64,000 nucleotides of DNA, taken from positions 62,001 to 126,000 of the forward strand of contig JAHRBI010000007.1 in NCBI GenBank assembly GCA_019084025.1. Direction: 5' to 3'. The notes under the pieces were generated by a model. That model was not told the origin of the DNA. It worked only from the letters and a program-made list of their open reading frames with translations, and ran no database searches. Below, piece by piece: positions 1-8,494 of the stretch. The position numbers and the translations under genes were made by a program. The stretch's first letter is position 1. Each line of letters begins with the position of its first letter. Source of the DNA: Burkholderiaceae bacterium DAT-1 (GTDB lineage Bacteria > Pseudomonadota > Gammaproteobacteria > Burkholderiales > Chitinimonadaceae).

Positions 1-2
1 TG

Positions 3-1844
3 GCATACCCCTTACTTGATACCGTTCATACGCCTGCAGACCTGCGCAAGCTTGATCTGCCCAAGCTCAAGCAACTGGCGGACGAACTGCGTGCGTTTTT
101 GCTGGAATCCATCAGCCAGACCGGCGGCCACTTTGCCTCCAATCTGGGGACGGTCGAGCTGACTATCGCGCTTCATTACGTCTTTGATACGCCGGAAGAC
201 AGGCTGGTGTGGGACGTGGGTCACCAGACTTATGCGCACAAAACCCTGACCGGTCGCCGCGAGCGTATGAATACCATGCGCAAGTACGGTGGGCTGGCTG
301 GTTTCCCCAAACGTGATGAGAGTCCTTACGACACGTTTGGCGTGGGTCATAGCTCCACCAGTATCGGTGCTGCGCATGGTATGGCAGAGGCTGCACGAAT
401 CAAGGGCGAATCGCGCCGCGCAGTTGCCATCATCGGCGATGGTGCAATGACGGCGGGACAGGCATTTGAAGCACTGAATCATGCCGGTGATAAGACCTCC
501 AACGTGCTGGTGATCCTGAACGACAACGAGATGTCGATTTCGCCGAACGTGGGTGCATTCAACAGCTATCTCGCCAAATTGCTGAGCGGCAAGTTCTATC
601 AGGGCTTCCGGAATACCGGCTCCAAGGTGCTGGAAGGCATCAAGCCACTGCACGAACTGGTTCGCCGCAGCGAAGAGCACGTAAAGGGCTTGTTTACGCC
701 TTCCACGCTGTTTGAAGAGTTCGGATTTCAGTATGTGGGGCCGATTGACGGTCACAATCTGGAATCGCTGATTACCACGCTGCAGAATCTCAAGGCTCTG
801 GATGGTCCGCAGTTCCTGCATATCGTCACCAAGAAGGGGCAGGGCTACAAACTCGCAGTGGACGATCCGGTCAAGTATCACGCCGTGACACCATTTACAC
901 CAGCAGATGGTATGGCTGCCAAGGCCGCTAGCAAGCCGACCTACACCCAGATTTTCGGGCAATGGCTGTGTGATATGGCCGAGATCGAGCCCGCACTGGT
1001 CGGCATTACGCCAGCGATGCGCGAGGGTTCCGGTCTTGTTGAGTTCGAACGCCGCTTCCCTGATCGTTATTACGATGTCGGGATTGCAGAGCAGAACGCC
1101 GTCACCTTTGCTGCTGGCCTTGCCTGCGAAGGGCTGCGTCCGGTCGTGGCCATCTATTCCACCTTCCTGCAGCGTGCATATGACCAGCTGGTGCATGATG
1201 TTGCGTTGCAGAATCTGCCGGTCGTTTTTGCGATTGATCGCGCTGGCCTCGTGGGGGCCGATGGTCCGACACATGCGGGCAGCTTCGACATCAGCTTCCT
1301 GCGCTGTATCCCCAATATGGCCGTGATGACACCAGCCGACGAGAACGAATGCCGGCAGATGCTCTATACAGCCGCCACCTTGCGTCAGCCCGTTGCCGTG
1401 CGCTATCCGCGTGGTACAGGGCCGGGTGTAGCAGTCGAAAAGGCGTTTACTGCCGTTCCGTATGGCAAGGGCGAAATCCGTAGGCAAGGCGAGCGCGTGG
1501 CGATTCTGGCGTTTGGTTCGATGCTTGCACCAGCATTGCAGGCTGGCGAAACACTAAACGCAACGGTAGCCAACATGCGCTGGGTGAAGCCGCTTGATGA
1601 AGCACTCGTGCTAGAGCTGGCCGAGTCTCATGATCTGCTTGTGACCATTGAAGAAAATGCCGTCATGGGCGGTGCGGGAAGTGCCGTACTAGAGGCAATG
1701 CAGGCTGCCGGTGTGCTGAAACGCGTGATTCAGCTGGGTCTGCCGGATCGCTATGTCGATCATGGAGATCCAGCCCGCCAACTGGCTGAATGCGGTCTGG
1801 ATGCAGACGGTATCATTGCGGCAGTGCGAAAAGTTCGCAACTGA
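3..1844 (+). CDS. dxs: 1-deoxy-D-xylulose-5-phosphate synthase, 5' truncated by window edge
   Basis: Condenses pyruvate and glyceraldehyde 3-phosphate to DXP using thiamine diphosphate, the first step of the MEP isoprenoid pathway, which also feeds thiamine and pyridoxal synthesis; cytoplasmic. The reading frame is open from base 3, and residues encoded there ([20 protein letters not shown]) match the usual extreme N-terminus of Dxs, so only about the first few codons are missing. Visible motifs are HQTYAHK near base 225, the ThDP-binding [18 protein letters not shown] near base 435, and the transketolase pyrimidine-domain signature GIAEQNA near base 1080 followed by GADGPTHAG near 1257. A methionine at base 99 is internal to the conserved region and is not the start. 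The gene ends about 200 bases before folE2. Identity is very secure; only the start is unseen. Confidence 0.97.
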   Translation, partial: AYPLLDTVHTPADLRKLDLPKLKQLADELRAFLLESISQTGGHFASNLGTVELTIALHYVFDTPEDRLVWDVGHQTYAHKTLTGRRERMNTMRKYGGLAGFPKRDESPYDTFGVGHSSTSIGAAHGMAEAARIKGESRRAVAIIGDGAMTAGQAFEALNHAGDKTSNVLVILNDNEMSISPNVGAFNSYLAKLLSGKFYQGFRNTGSKVLEGIKPLHELVRRSEEHVKGLFTPSTLFEEFGFQYVGPIDGHNLESLITTLQNLKALDGPQFLHIVTKKGQGYKLAVDDPVKYHAVTPFTPADGMAAKAASKPTYTQIFGQWLCDMAEIEPALVGITPAMREGSGLVEFERRFPDRYYDVGIAEQNAVTFAAGLACEGLRPVVAIYSTFLQRAYDQLVHDVALQNLPVVFAIDRAGLVGADGPTHAGSFDISFLRCIPNMAVMTPADENECRQMLYTAATLRQPVAVRYPRGTGPGVAVEKAFTAVPYGKGEIRRQGERVAILAFGSMLAPALQAGETLNATVANMRWVKPLDEALVLELAESHDLLVTIEENAVMGGAGSAVLEAMQAAGVLKRVIQLGLPDRYVDHGDPARQLAECGLDADGIIAAVRKVRN

Positions 1845-1956
1845 CCCGATCGATGGATACTTGAAAAATTGATCAATCGACACCATTAATCAATTCAATC
1901 ACGTTAGCGCTGATATTTGTTTAGACTAACGTCCATTGAACAAGTCAATTTGAATA

Positions 1957-2040
1957 GGAAACGCGCCGATTCGACAGGGTCGGCGTAATTCGCAAGATGC
2001 CATGCTCGCGCTCGTGGGCATGGGTTTCCCCACAGGAAGT
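1957..2040 (+). promoter_or_regulatory. Structured folE2 leader RNA, candidate translational riboswitch
   Basis: The bases fold into a perfect three-way junction. P1 pairs GGAAAC (1957-1962) with GTTTCC (2024-2029). P2 pairs CGCCGA (1964-1969) with TCGGCG (1980-1985) around a 10-base loop. P3 is a 10-bp hairpin (2000-2009 with 2014-2023, loop GCTC). The P2-P3 joiner is 14 bases (1986-1999) and P3 abuts P1 directly. The 3' strand of P1 can instead pair with GGAAGT (2035-2040), which contains the folE2 Shine-Dalgarno, through a 5-base loop. P1 formation and ribosome-site masking are therefore mutually exclusive. The pairings are read directly; the switch function and ligand (folate, pterin or other) are inference. 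A THF-II (folE-type) relationship is possible but was not tested. Confidence 0.55.
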
Positions 2041-2044
2041 TTTC

Positions 2045-2851
2045 ATGACTGCGCCTCACCCCGTTTCACCGGCCATTGCAGACGTACAGAATACGCCGGA
2101 CACTCGCAACATTGCGATCAACAAAGTCGGTATCAAGTCGATCCGTCACCCGGTCAGCGTGGCTGACCGTGCCGATGGCGTGCAGCATACGGTTGCTACC
2201 TTTGATATGTACGTGTTTCTGCCCAAGGACTTCAAGGGCACGCACATGTCGCGTTTTGTGCAGATTCTGAATAGTCACGAAAAGGAAATTTCGGTCGGAT
2301 CCTTCGAGCAGATTGCCCGCGAGATGGTCGAGAAGCTGGAAGCGACTTCTGGCTATCTGGAAATGCGTTTCCCGTTCTTTGTGAACAAATCCGCGCCGGT
2401 ATCAGGCGTGAAAAGCCTGATGGATTACGAGGTCGCGCTGATTGGCGAGATCAAGGATGGCGTGTTTTCGCAGAGCGTGCGCGTATTGGTACCGGTGACC
2501 AGCCTGTGCCCATGTTCGAAGAAGATTTCAGCGTATGGTGCGCATAACCAGCGTTCGCACGTGACCATTACTGCACGTATCAATCAGCAAATCTGGATTG
2601 AGGAAATTATCCGTCTGGTTGAAGAGGAAGCGTCGTGCGAACTGTTTGGTTTGCTGAAGCGTCCTGATGAAAAGTATGTTACCGAACGTGCTTACGACAA
2701 TCCGAAGTTTGTCGAAGATATGGTTCGCGATGTGGCCGCCCGGCTAGATGCCGAAACCCGCATCGATGCGTATGTGGTGGAAGCTGAAAATTTCGAGTCC
2801 ATCCACAATCACTCTGCCTACGCACTGATCGAGCGTGATAAGCAAGTGTAA
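2045..2851 (+). CDS. folE2: GTP cyclohydrolase FolE2 (type IB)
   Basis: Converts GTP to 7,8-dihydroneopterin triphosphate, the entry to folate (and queuosine-type pterin) synthesis, as the metal-promiscuous alternative to FolE. The protein carries the FolE2 core [19 protein letters not shown], with the conserved active-site cysteine and the downstream histidine, in a 268-residue chain, close to the usual family length. I chose the ATG at 2045 because AGGAAG lies six bases upstream and because the region before it forms a structured RNA rather than conserved protein; the frame is open back to 1997. FolE2 is often Zur-controlled in other bacteria, but I see no Zur-like palindrome here; control through the leader at 1957-2040 looks more likely. 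Followed by a terminator at 2876-2906. Confidence 0.96.
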   Translation: MTAPHPVSPAIADVQNTPDTRNIAINKVGIKSIRHPVSVADRADGVQHTVATFDMYVFLPKDFKGTHMSRFVQILNSHEKEISVGSFEQIAREMVEKLEATSGYLEMRFPFFVNKSAPVSGVKSLMDYEVALIGEIKDGVFSQSVRVLVPVTSLCPCSKKISAYGAHNQRSHVTITARINQQIWIEEIIRLVEEEASCELFGLLKRPDEKYVTERAYDNPKFVEDMVRDVAARLDAETRIDAYVVEAENFESIHNHSAYALIERDKQV

Positions 2852-2875
2852 TAATTGCAGGTGCATGGATACAAC

Positions 2876-2906
2876 AAAAAGACCACTTGAGCAGTGGTCT
2901 TTTTTT
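2876..2906 (+). terminator. Intrinsic terminator after folE2
   Basis: AAAAAGACCACT (2876-2887) pairs with AGTGGTC plus the T-run (2893-2906) around loop TGAGC, giving a stem of about 12 bp running into seven T residues. It lies 25 bases after the folE2 stop. The A-run on its left flank means it can also stop the convergent ArsR-type gene on the minus strand. Confidence 0.9.
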
Positions 2907-3002
2907 ATGCATTCTCCGGAGCTTTCACCTTGCAAGAGCGCACTGGCAAAGATCGGCATGACAGACAATTGGCGACATGTCGCAAAAATGTCGGATGCGT
3001 GC

Positions 3003-3314
3003 TTACTTGGTGAACCCGCAAAATACGTCACGCATCATGCTGACAACTTCAAGTGTTCTGGTATCACCTACGCGGTAGTAAACCCGATTTGCATCCTTGC
3101 GGGTACGTAGCACGCCTTTTTCACGCATGATGGCCAAGTGCTGGGAAATATTGCTTTGAGAGGTGCCAACGGCATCCACGATGTCTTGTACGCTAACTTC
3201 CTTATCGCCAAGTACGCATAGGATTTTCAGACGTAACGGATGGGACATGGCTTTCATGGCGCGCGACGCTTGTTCGATGTGCTCGTCGTTCTGTATAAGC
3301 TGGAAGGGTTGCAT
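3003..3314 (-). CDS. ArsR/SmtB-family winged-helix regulator, two-cysteine (SqrR/BigR-like) type
   Basis: Small dimeric DNA-binding repressor of 103 residues. The winged helix spans about residues 20-85, with recognition helix around SQSNISQHLAIMREKGVL. The classical metal-binding ELCVCDL motif is absent; instead there are exactly two cysteines, C33 in ILCVLG and C99 in DVFCGF. That pair sits where SqrR/BigR-type persulfide sensors keep theirs, so a sulfide or thiol-oxidation sensor is a reasonable inference. It is transcribed convergently with folE2 and divergently from gpmI, and no sulfur gene is adjacent. The ATG at 3314 has no strong ribosome site. Family assignment is firm; the signal is not. 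Confidence 0.88.
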   Translation of the reverse strand: MQPFQLIQNDEHIEQASRAMKAMSHPLRLKILCVLGDKEVSVQDIVDAVGTSQSNISQHLAIMREKGVLRTRKDANRVYYRVGDTRTLEVVSMMRDVFCGFTK

Positions 3315-3501
3315 TCGATTGTCGATCTTACAAAATTGAATCTGGCCGATGGAACGGCCGCGAAAAAACGAGGATGAAAATGTGTCTAATGAACTGGCTG
3401 AAGATGATAGCCATAACTAAGTGGTAGAATCTTAATCGCTGCAGTGAAACCTGTGCAATACCTGCAGCAAATTATCGACTGACTCGTTTCAAGTGAGCAC
3501 T

Positions 3502-5040
3502 ATGTCTACGGTTACACCTGTCCTATTTCTGATCCTTGACGGATTTGGTCATCGCCTCGAGGGTGACGACAACGCCATTCTTCACGCTAGAAAGCCTAAT
3601 TGGGACAGACTTGTCGCAAACCATCCATATACAGCGATCAATGCATCCGAGCAGTTTGTCGGTTTGCCCAAAGGACAGTTTGGTAACTCGGAAGTGGGAC
3701 ACTTGAATATCGGGGCTGGACGAATTGTTCAGCAAGATATCAGCCGGATTGATTGTGATGTGGCGGATGGCTCGATGGCCAAAAACCAGGTGCTGGCGGC
3801 GGCGATTGAGTTAGCTCGCGATCAGGGAAAAGTGCTCCATGTGATGGGGTTGATGTCTGATGGTGGCGTACATAGCCATGAAAATCATATTCATGCCTTG
3901 ATACGTGCAGCGCATGCGTCGGGCGTCAAGCAGATTCATGTGCATGCATTCCTGGATGGTCGTGATACCCCACCGCGAAGTGCCGAGCTGTACCTGAGTC
4001 GTCTGCAGTCTGTATGTGACGCTTGCCCGGGTGCGCGTATTGTTTCTGTTGTCGGCCGCTTTTTCGTAATGGATCGTGACAAGCGCTGGGATCGCGTGGA
4101 GTCTGCATACAAGCTCGTGGTGCAGGGAGAAGGTGCGTTTGTAACCGTTACAGCGCTCGATGCCTTGAAAGATGCCTACGAACGTGGTGAAAATGACGAA
4201 TTTGTTCAGGCCACCCGCGTTGGTGAGGCTACGTCAGGCATCTGCGATGGTGATGCCGTCATCTTCATGAACTTCCGTGCCGACCGCGCACGTGAGATCA
4301 GCATGGCGATCAACGACGATGCCTTTGATGGTTTTGTGCGCGCCAAGCGAGTAAAGCCCGGCATGTACGTGACACTGACTCGCTATGCAGATGCCTATCC
4401 TTATCCGGTTGCCTATGAAAAAGCCAAGGTGCAGAACAGCTTTGGCGAATACATAGCAAGTAAGGGTTTGAAGCAACTGCGTATTGCCGAGACTGAAAAA
4501 TATCCGCATGTCACCTACTTTTTCTCAGGCGGCGAAGAACAGCCGTTTGCTGGCGAAGATCGGATTCTGGTCGCATCGCCGAAAGTCGCAACCTATGATC
4601 TGCAGCCAGAAATGAGCGCACCAGAGGTGGCCGACAAGATTATTGAAGCCATTCAGTCGCGTAAATACGATGCAATTATCTGCAATTTCGCCAATGGCGA
4701 CATGGTGGGGCATACAGGCAGTTTCGACGCCGCCAAGCAGGCGATCGAGGCTCTGGATGCATGCGTTGGACGCTGTGTCGAGGCCATGCGCGCAGCCGGG
4801 GGCGAAGTGCTCATCAGCGCCGATCACGGAAATGCAGAAATGATGTGGGATCCGACGTCGGGTCAGCCTCATACCCAGCACACTACTGACCTTGTGCCAG
4901 TACTCTATATTGGCCGCCCGGCTCACATTGAAGCGCTTGGCAAGGGGGCGTTGCGCGATTTGGCACCCACACTGCTGGCCATGATGGGGCTGGATCAGCC
5001 AGCAGATATGGATGGCAGCTCACTGATCAGGTTCATCTGA
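3502..5040 (+). CDS. gpmI: 2,3-bisphosphoglycerate-independent phosphoglycerate mutase
   Basis: Interconverts 3- and 2-phosphoglycerate in glycolysis and gluconeogenesis with a two-manganese alkaline-phosphatase-type active site. The 512-residue length is typical. Motifs in order: LILDGFG at the N-terminus (metal site), the phosphoserine motif QFGNSEVGHLNIGAGR near residue 60, SDGGVHSH near 120, HAFLDGRDTPP near 150, and the C-terminal metal sites SADHGNAEMM and HTQHTTDLVPV. A GTG at 3493 would add three residues (MST); ATG 3502 is preferred because family members usually begin just before the LFLILDG strand, but no strong ribosome site separates the two. The EnvC-like gene starts two bases after the stop, so the two are translationally coupled. 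Confidence 0.96.
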   Translation: MSTVTPVLFLILDGFGHRLEGDDNAILHARKPNWDRLVANHPYTAINASEQFVGLPKGQFGNSEVGHLNIGAGRIVQQDISRIDCDVADGSMAKNQVLAAAIELARDQGKVLHVMGLMSDGGVHSHENHIHALIRAAHASGVKQIHVHAFLDGRDTPPRSAELYLSRLQSVCDACPGARIVSVVGRFFVMDRDKRWDRVESAYKLVVQGEGAFVTVTALDALKDAYERGENDEFVQATRVGEATSGICDGDAVIFMNFRADRAREISMAINDDAFDGFVRAKRVKPGMYVTLTRYADAYPYPVAYEKAKVQNSFGEYIASKGLKQLRIAETEKYPHVTYFFSGGEEQPFAGEDRILVASPKVATYDLQPEMSAPEVADKIIEAIQSRKYDAIICNFANGDMVGHTGSFDAAKQAIEALDACVGRCVEAMRAAGGEVLISADHGNAEMMWDPTSGQPHTQHTTDLVPVLYIGRPAHIEALGKGALRDLAPTLLAMMGLDQPADMDGSSLIRFI

Positions 5041-5042
5041 AC

Positions 5043-6263
5043 GTGCGTCGCGCTCTGATTCTGATCATGATTGGCGTGTGCGGCCCGGCAGTCTGTGCTG
5101 CAAAAGAGCCGCCTGCCAGGCAGGATGTCGATGCGATCCGTCAGAAAATAGACGAGGTCAAGCGCGAGCTCATGGCCAATGAGGCCAATAAGGCTGATGC
5201 TAGTGATGCGCTGCGTGAGTCCGAAGTGGCGATTAGTGACGCAAGTCACGCCATGTCGCAGCTCGATAAGGAACAGCAGATATCGCAGGCCGAGCTTTCG
5301 CGGATCAATGCGGATATCTTGCGGATTCGACGAAATCTGGATGCAAGTGCGCAGCGAATCAAGCGCATTCTGAAAACCCGATATCAGAATGGCCGGCATG
5401 AGGCGATGCGTCTGGTGCTTGAGGGGCGCGCACCTGCACATATCGCGCGTCAGCTCGAATATTACCGGTATATCGCACAGGCTCAACAAAAGCTGGTGAA
5501 TGAATTAAGCGCTCAGTTATCGAAGTTGAATGAGCTTGCGGAAGCAATCAAGCAAAAAAGTGAGGCGCTTGCGCGACTCGCGGCCGAAAAGCGAAAGCAG
5601 AAAGCAGTACTTGAAGCAGGACAAGCAGAAAAGCAACAGGTTCTGAGTCGCTTGTCAGGCGAGATTTCGCAACAGCGTAAGCAAATTGGTAAGTTGCAAG
5701 CCGATGAGAAAAGCATGACGCAACTGGTTGAACGCATTATGCGCGAGACCAAGGAGCGCGAGGCGCGTGAAAAGCAAGCGCGAGATGCGCGGCAGGCCGC
5801 CACCCATCTGCCCAAGAAGAATGGCGTTACACCCGTGGTCAATGATCGCCTCCCGGATGCCTCGATTCAGGGTGACTTTGCGTCGCTTAAAGGGCGTCTG
5901 CGCTTACCGCTCAAAGGGGAAATCCTTGGGCGCTTCGGGCAAGCCAAGGCGGATGGCCTCAACTGGAAGGGTGTATTCATCCGATCAGATGCGGGCAACC
6001 CTGTCAAAGCCATTGCTGCGGGACAGGTCGCGGAAGTGGGCTGGATACGCAACTTTGGTAACGTCATTCTGGTCGAACACGGAGGTGATTACATCACTGT
6101 CTATGGCGCAGCAGAATCCATTTTGAAGCGAAAAGGCGAAAAGGTCAGTGCGGGCGAGGACATCGCCACGGCTGGCAATAGCGGCGGGAACGCTGAAACG
6201 GGCATATACTTCGAACTGCGGCACAGAGGTCAGGTGGTTGATCCGATGACCTGGGTACGCTGA
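5043..6263 (+). CDS. envC: EnvC-like murein hydrolase activator (coiled coil plus degenerate LytM domain)
   Basis: Periplasmic activator of cell-wall amidases at the division septum. Starts at GTG 5043, two bases after gpmI. A signal peptide covers about residues 1-20 (hydrophobic stretch ending VCAAKE), followed by a long charged coiled coil to about residue 250 and an M23/LytM-like domain at about 290-405. The catalytic zinc ligands of active LytM enzymes are missing: the first histidine position reads NWKGVF, the HxxxxTxYAH region reads VYGAAES, and the final HxH reads IYFELR. Loss of those ligands is the hallmark of EnvC-type activators that open amidases rather than cut murein themselves. 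The order gpmI-envC-ctpA recurs in related bacteria, supporting the call. Confidence 0.88.
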   Translation: MRRALILIMIGVCGPAVCAAKEPPARQDVDAIRQKIDEVKRELMANEANKADASDALRESEVAISDASHAMSQLDKEQQISQAELSRINADILRIRRNLDASAQRIKRILKTRYQNGRHEAMRLVLEGRAPAHIARQLEYYRYIAQAQQKLVNELSAQLSKLNELAEAIKQKSEALARLAAEKRKQKAVLEAGQAEKQQVLSRLSGEISQQRKQIGKLQADEKSMTQLVERIMRETKEREAREKQARDARQAATHLPKKNGVTPVVNDRLPDASIQGDFASLKGRLRLPLKGEILGRFGQAKADGLNWKGVFIRSDAGNPVKAIAAGQVAEVGWIRNFGNVILVEHGGDYITVYGAAESILKRKGEKVSAGEDIATAGNSGGNAETGIYFELRHRGQVVDPMTWVR

Positions 6264-6294
6264 CGGATGACATCAAGAACATAAAAGGAATCTC

Positions 6295-7755
6295 ATGCAG
6301 CCCAAATTTCAACGTGCGAGCTGGGTATTGGTAGGAGTGAGCTTTGGCGCACTCTTGATGACGGGCGTGCATGCGCTTGCCGAAAAGGAAAGCGTGGATG
6401 GCGTTCTGCCAATCAATGAGCTAAGAACCTTTGCCGAGGTATACGGACGCGTCAAACGGGACTACGTAGAACCCGTCGATGACAAAAAGCTCATCGACGA
6501 AGCCATTAAAGGCATGATTACTGGTCTCGACCCGCATTCTGATTACATGCATGGCGAAGCCTTCCACGACTTGCAAGTCCAAACCAGTGGCGAATTTGGC
6601 GGCCTGGGTATCGAGATTGCAGCCGAAGACGGATTGGTAAAGGTCGTTGCCCCGTATGACGACACGCCCGCTTTCAAGGCTGGCGTCAAGTCGGGAGATC
6701 TGATCTACAAGATCGATGACACGCTGGTGCGCGGCCTATCGCTTACCGATGCAGTGAAGCGTATGCGCGGCAAGCCAAAAACCAAGGTTGTGCTGACGAT
6801 ATTGCGCAAGGGCGAAAGCAAGCCGCTGGTGCTGACCTTAATGCGCGACATCATCAAGATTCGTACCGTGCGTTCGCAATTGCTCGAGCCGGGATATGGC
6901 TACGTGCGCCTGAGTCAGTTCCAGGAACATTCGGCGCAAGATCTTGCCGTGGCCATTAATGGCCTGTACAAGGAAAACAAGGAGGCTCTCAAGGGTCTGG
7001 TGCTTGATCTGCGTTCCGATCCGGGCGGCGTACTCACCACCGCTGTGGGCGTGTCCTCCATTTTCCTCCCAGAAAACAAGCTGGTCGTATATATGGATGG
7101 CCGCACGGCTGATTCCAAGGCTAAATTCTTCTCCAATGACAAGCTGTACTGGGGTAGTAAGGATGATCCGTTTAAGCAGGCTAGTGGCGATATCAAAAAC
7201 GTACCGCTGGTTGTCCTGATCAATGGCGGTTCTGCATCTGCCTCGGAAATCGTTGCGGGCGCACTTCAGGATTACAAGCGCGCGATCATTGTCGGCACCC
7301 AGAGCTTCGGTAAGGGCTCGGTGCAAACGATTATGCCAGTCGGTAAGGAAGCGGCAGTCAAGCTGACCACTGCTCGTTACTTTACGCCAACGGGACGTTC
7401 GATTCAGGCCAAGGGTATTACGCCGGATATCGATGCGCCGGAACCGATGATTAACGGGATCGATCCAGATACCTACCGCGAACGCGAAGCGGATCTGGAG
7501 GGGCATTTGAATAATCCGCAGGGTGGTTCGGAGCGTGGTGCCCCTAAAAAGGCTGCGGCAGACAAGGCTGTCGAGCAGCCCAAGGTTGAAAAGCGCAAAC
7601 CCGCTGCGGAAGAAACCCCGGATGATGAGGCTGACACCTCACCGGAGCGTGCCAAGCCAAGCATCGTTAACCTGAAGCGTGATACCCAGCTGCAGCAAGG
7701 CTTGAATGTATTGAAGGTGCAGCAGGTCATCACACGAAATGCGGCTGCAAAGTGA
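6295..7755 (+). CDS. ctpA: C-terminal processing peptidase, S41 family
   Basis: Secreted or membrane-tethered serine protease that trims periplasmic proteins and cell-wall hydrolases. The 486-residue chain has a signal or anchor segment (about 10-28), a PDZ domain at about 95-180 (SGEFGGLGIEIAAEDG onward), and the S41 core. RSDPGG is near residue 245, the catalytic serine lies in GGSASASEIVAGAL near residue 315, and the catalytic lysine is in GTQSFGKGS near 339. The C-terminal 90 residues are charged and low in complexity, probably flexible. AAGGA lies six bases before the ATG. It follows the EnvC-like gene by 31 bases, and both act on the septal wall, so a shared role in daughter-cell separation is a fair inference. 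A strong terminator follows. Confidence 0.95.
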   Translation: MQPKFQRASWVLVGVSFGALLMTGVHALAEKESVDGVLPINELRTFAEVYGRVKRDYVEPVDDKKLIDEAIKGMITGLDPHSDYMHGEAFHDLQVQTSGEFGGLGIEIAAEDGLVKVVAPYDDTPAFKAGVKSGDLIYKIDDTLVRGLSLTDAVKRMRGKPKTKVVLTILRKGESKPLVLTLMRDIIKIRTVRSQLLEPGYGYVRLSQFQEHSAQDLAVAINGLYKENKEALKGLVLDLRSDPGGVLTTAVGVSSIFLPENKLVVYMDGRTADSKAKFFSNDKLYWGSKDDPFKQASGDIKNVPLVVLINGGSASASEIVAGALQDYKRAIIVGTQSFGKGSVQTIMPVGKEAAVKLTTARYFTPTGRSIQAKGITPDIDAPEPMINGIDPDTYREREADLEGHLNNPQGGSERGAPKKAAADKAVEQPKVEKRKPAAEETPDDEADTSPERAKPSIVNLKRDTQLQQGLNVLKVQQVITRNAAAK

Positions 7756-7810
7756 AATAAAAGTGTATATGGACAGTTAAGACACCTTTGATCGTCCAGA
7801 CTTGCACACA

Positions 7811-7850
7811 ATGCCCTGCGTTCTATAAAGAGTGCAGGGCATTTTTGTTT
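7811..7850 (+). terminator. Intrinsic terminator after ctpA
   Basis: ATGCCCTGC (7811-7819) pairs perfectly with GCAGGGCAT (7834-7842) around a 14-base loop and runs into TTTTTGTTT. It lies 56 bases after the ctpA stop and closes the gpmI-envC-ctpA operon, so the GAF gene that follows needs its own promoter. Confidence 0.88.
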
Positions 7851-7910
7851 TCATGGGGTAGTGCATTTGTACTACCGACATCATGACAACGCGATTTTCC
7901 GGGCCGGATC

Positions 7911-8420
7911 ATGCATGACGCCAATCTTGTAATGAATCTGTACAAGTTGCTTGCCGATGGCAAACTCGACAAGCCCAAATTTTGTCAGATGCTGGTAAGA
8001 GCACTTGTGCAGGAAAGCGGATCCTCCAGAGCTTCAATCTGGTGGTATAGCGGCGAGCTGCGCGATGAAATTGTCTGCCAGACCTTGTTCGATACCGCGG
8101 ACAATGCATGGGTAGATGGCGCGGTGCTGCGCGAAGACGAATATCCGGAATACTTCCAGGCCATGCTGGGAGATCGCCGGATTGTAGCGCCCGATGCAAG
8201 AAATCACCCAGCTTGCATGTGTTTCAATGAAAACTTTCAGGAACCGCTTAATATCTATTCCCGTGTAGATATGGCCATCGGCGATCAGGATGCCGAATTA
8301 GGGATTCTGACCTGCGAAATGGCAGGCTCTCCGAAGATCTGGACGGATACGGATGTGCTGTTTATCCAGCAGGTTGCAGCCATGATTGCCATGGGGTGCC
8401 GCAAAGGACTGCTGAACTAG
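7911..8420 (+). CDS. Stand-alone GAF-domain protein
   Basis: A 169-residue soluble protein that is nearly all GAF domain (about residues 15-165). The core resembles GAF modules of histidine kinases: SRASIWWYSG, the degenerate VAPDARNHPACMCFNENF helix region, then DMAIGDQDAELGILTCEMAGSPKIWT and a terminal helix. Cysteines in PACMCF and LTCE could be redox or ligand residues. There is no output domain, so it must work by binding a partner or a small molecule. The ribosome site is weak (GGATC). It lies between the ctpA terminator and moeB and appears to be transcribed separately. Function is unknown; a regulator tied to cofactor or sulfur chemistry is only guilt by association. Confidence 0.75.
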   Translation: MHDANLVMNLYKLLADGKLDKPKFCQMLVRALVQESGSSRASIWWYSGELRDEIVCQTLFDTADNAWVDGAVLREDEYPEYFQAMLGDRRIVAPDARNHPACMCFNENFQEPLNIYSRVDMAIGDQDAELGILTCEMAGSPKIWTDTDVLFIQQVAAMIAMGCRKGLLN

Positions 8421-8494
8421 TCCTTTTGAATGGCTGACTTCCTTGGCCGCTTCGCTTACTATGCCCGTTTGCAAGAATCTGGCGGGTTGTCATT

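Noticed and set aside
12-1487. 491-residue open frame on the minus strand opposite dxs
   Set aside because: It is a shadow of the highly conserved dxs frame; its translation shows no domain or signal and is rich in His, Cys and Arg as antisense frames are.
1901-1932. ACGTTAG...CTAACGT inverted repeat as a Zur operator for folE2
   Set aside because: The arms are 18 bases apart and do not resemble the compact Zur palindrome; there is too little support to call an operator.
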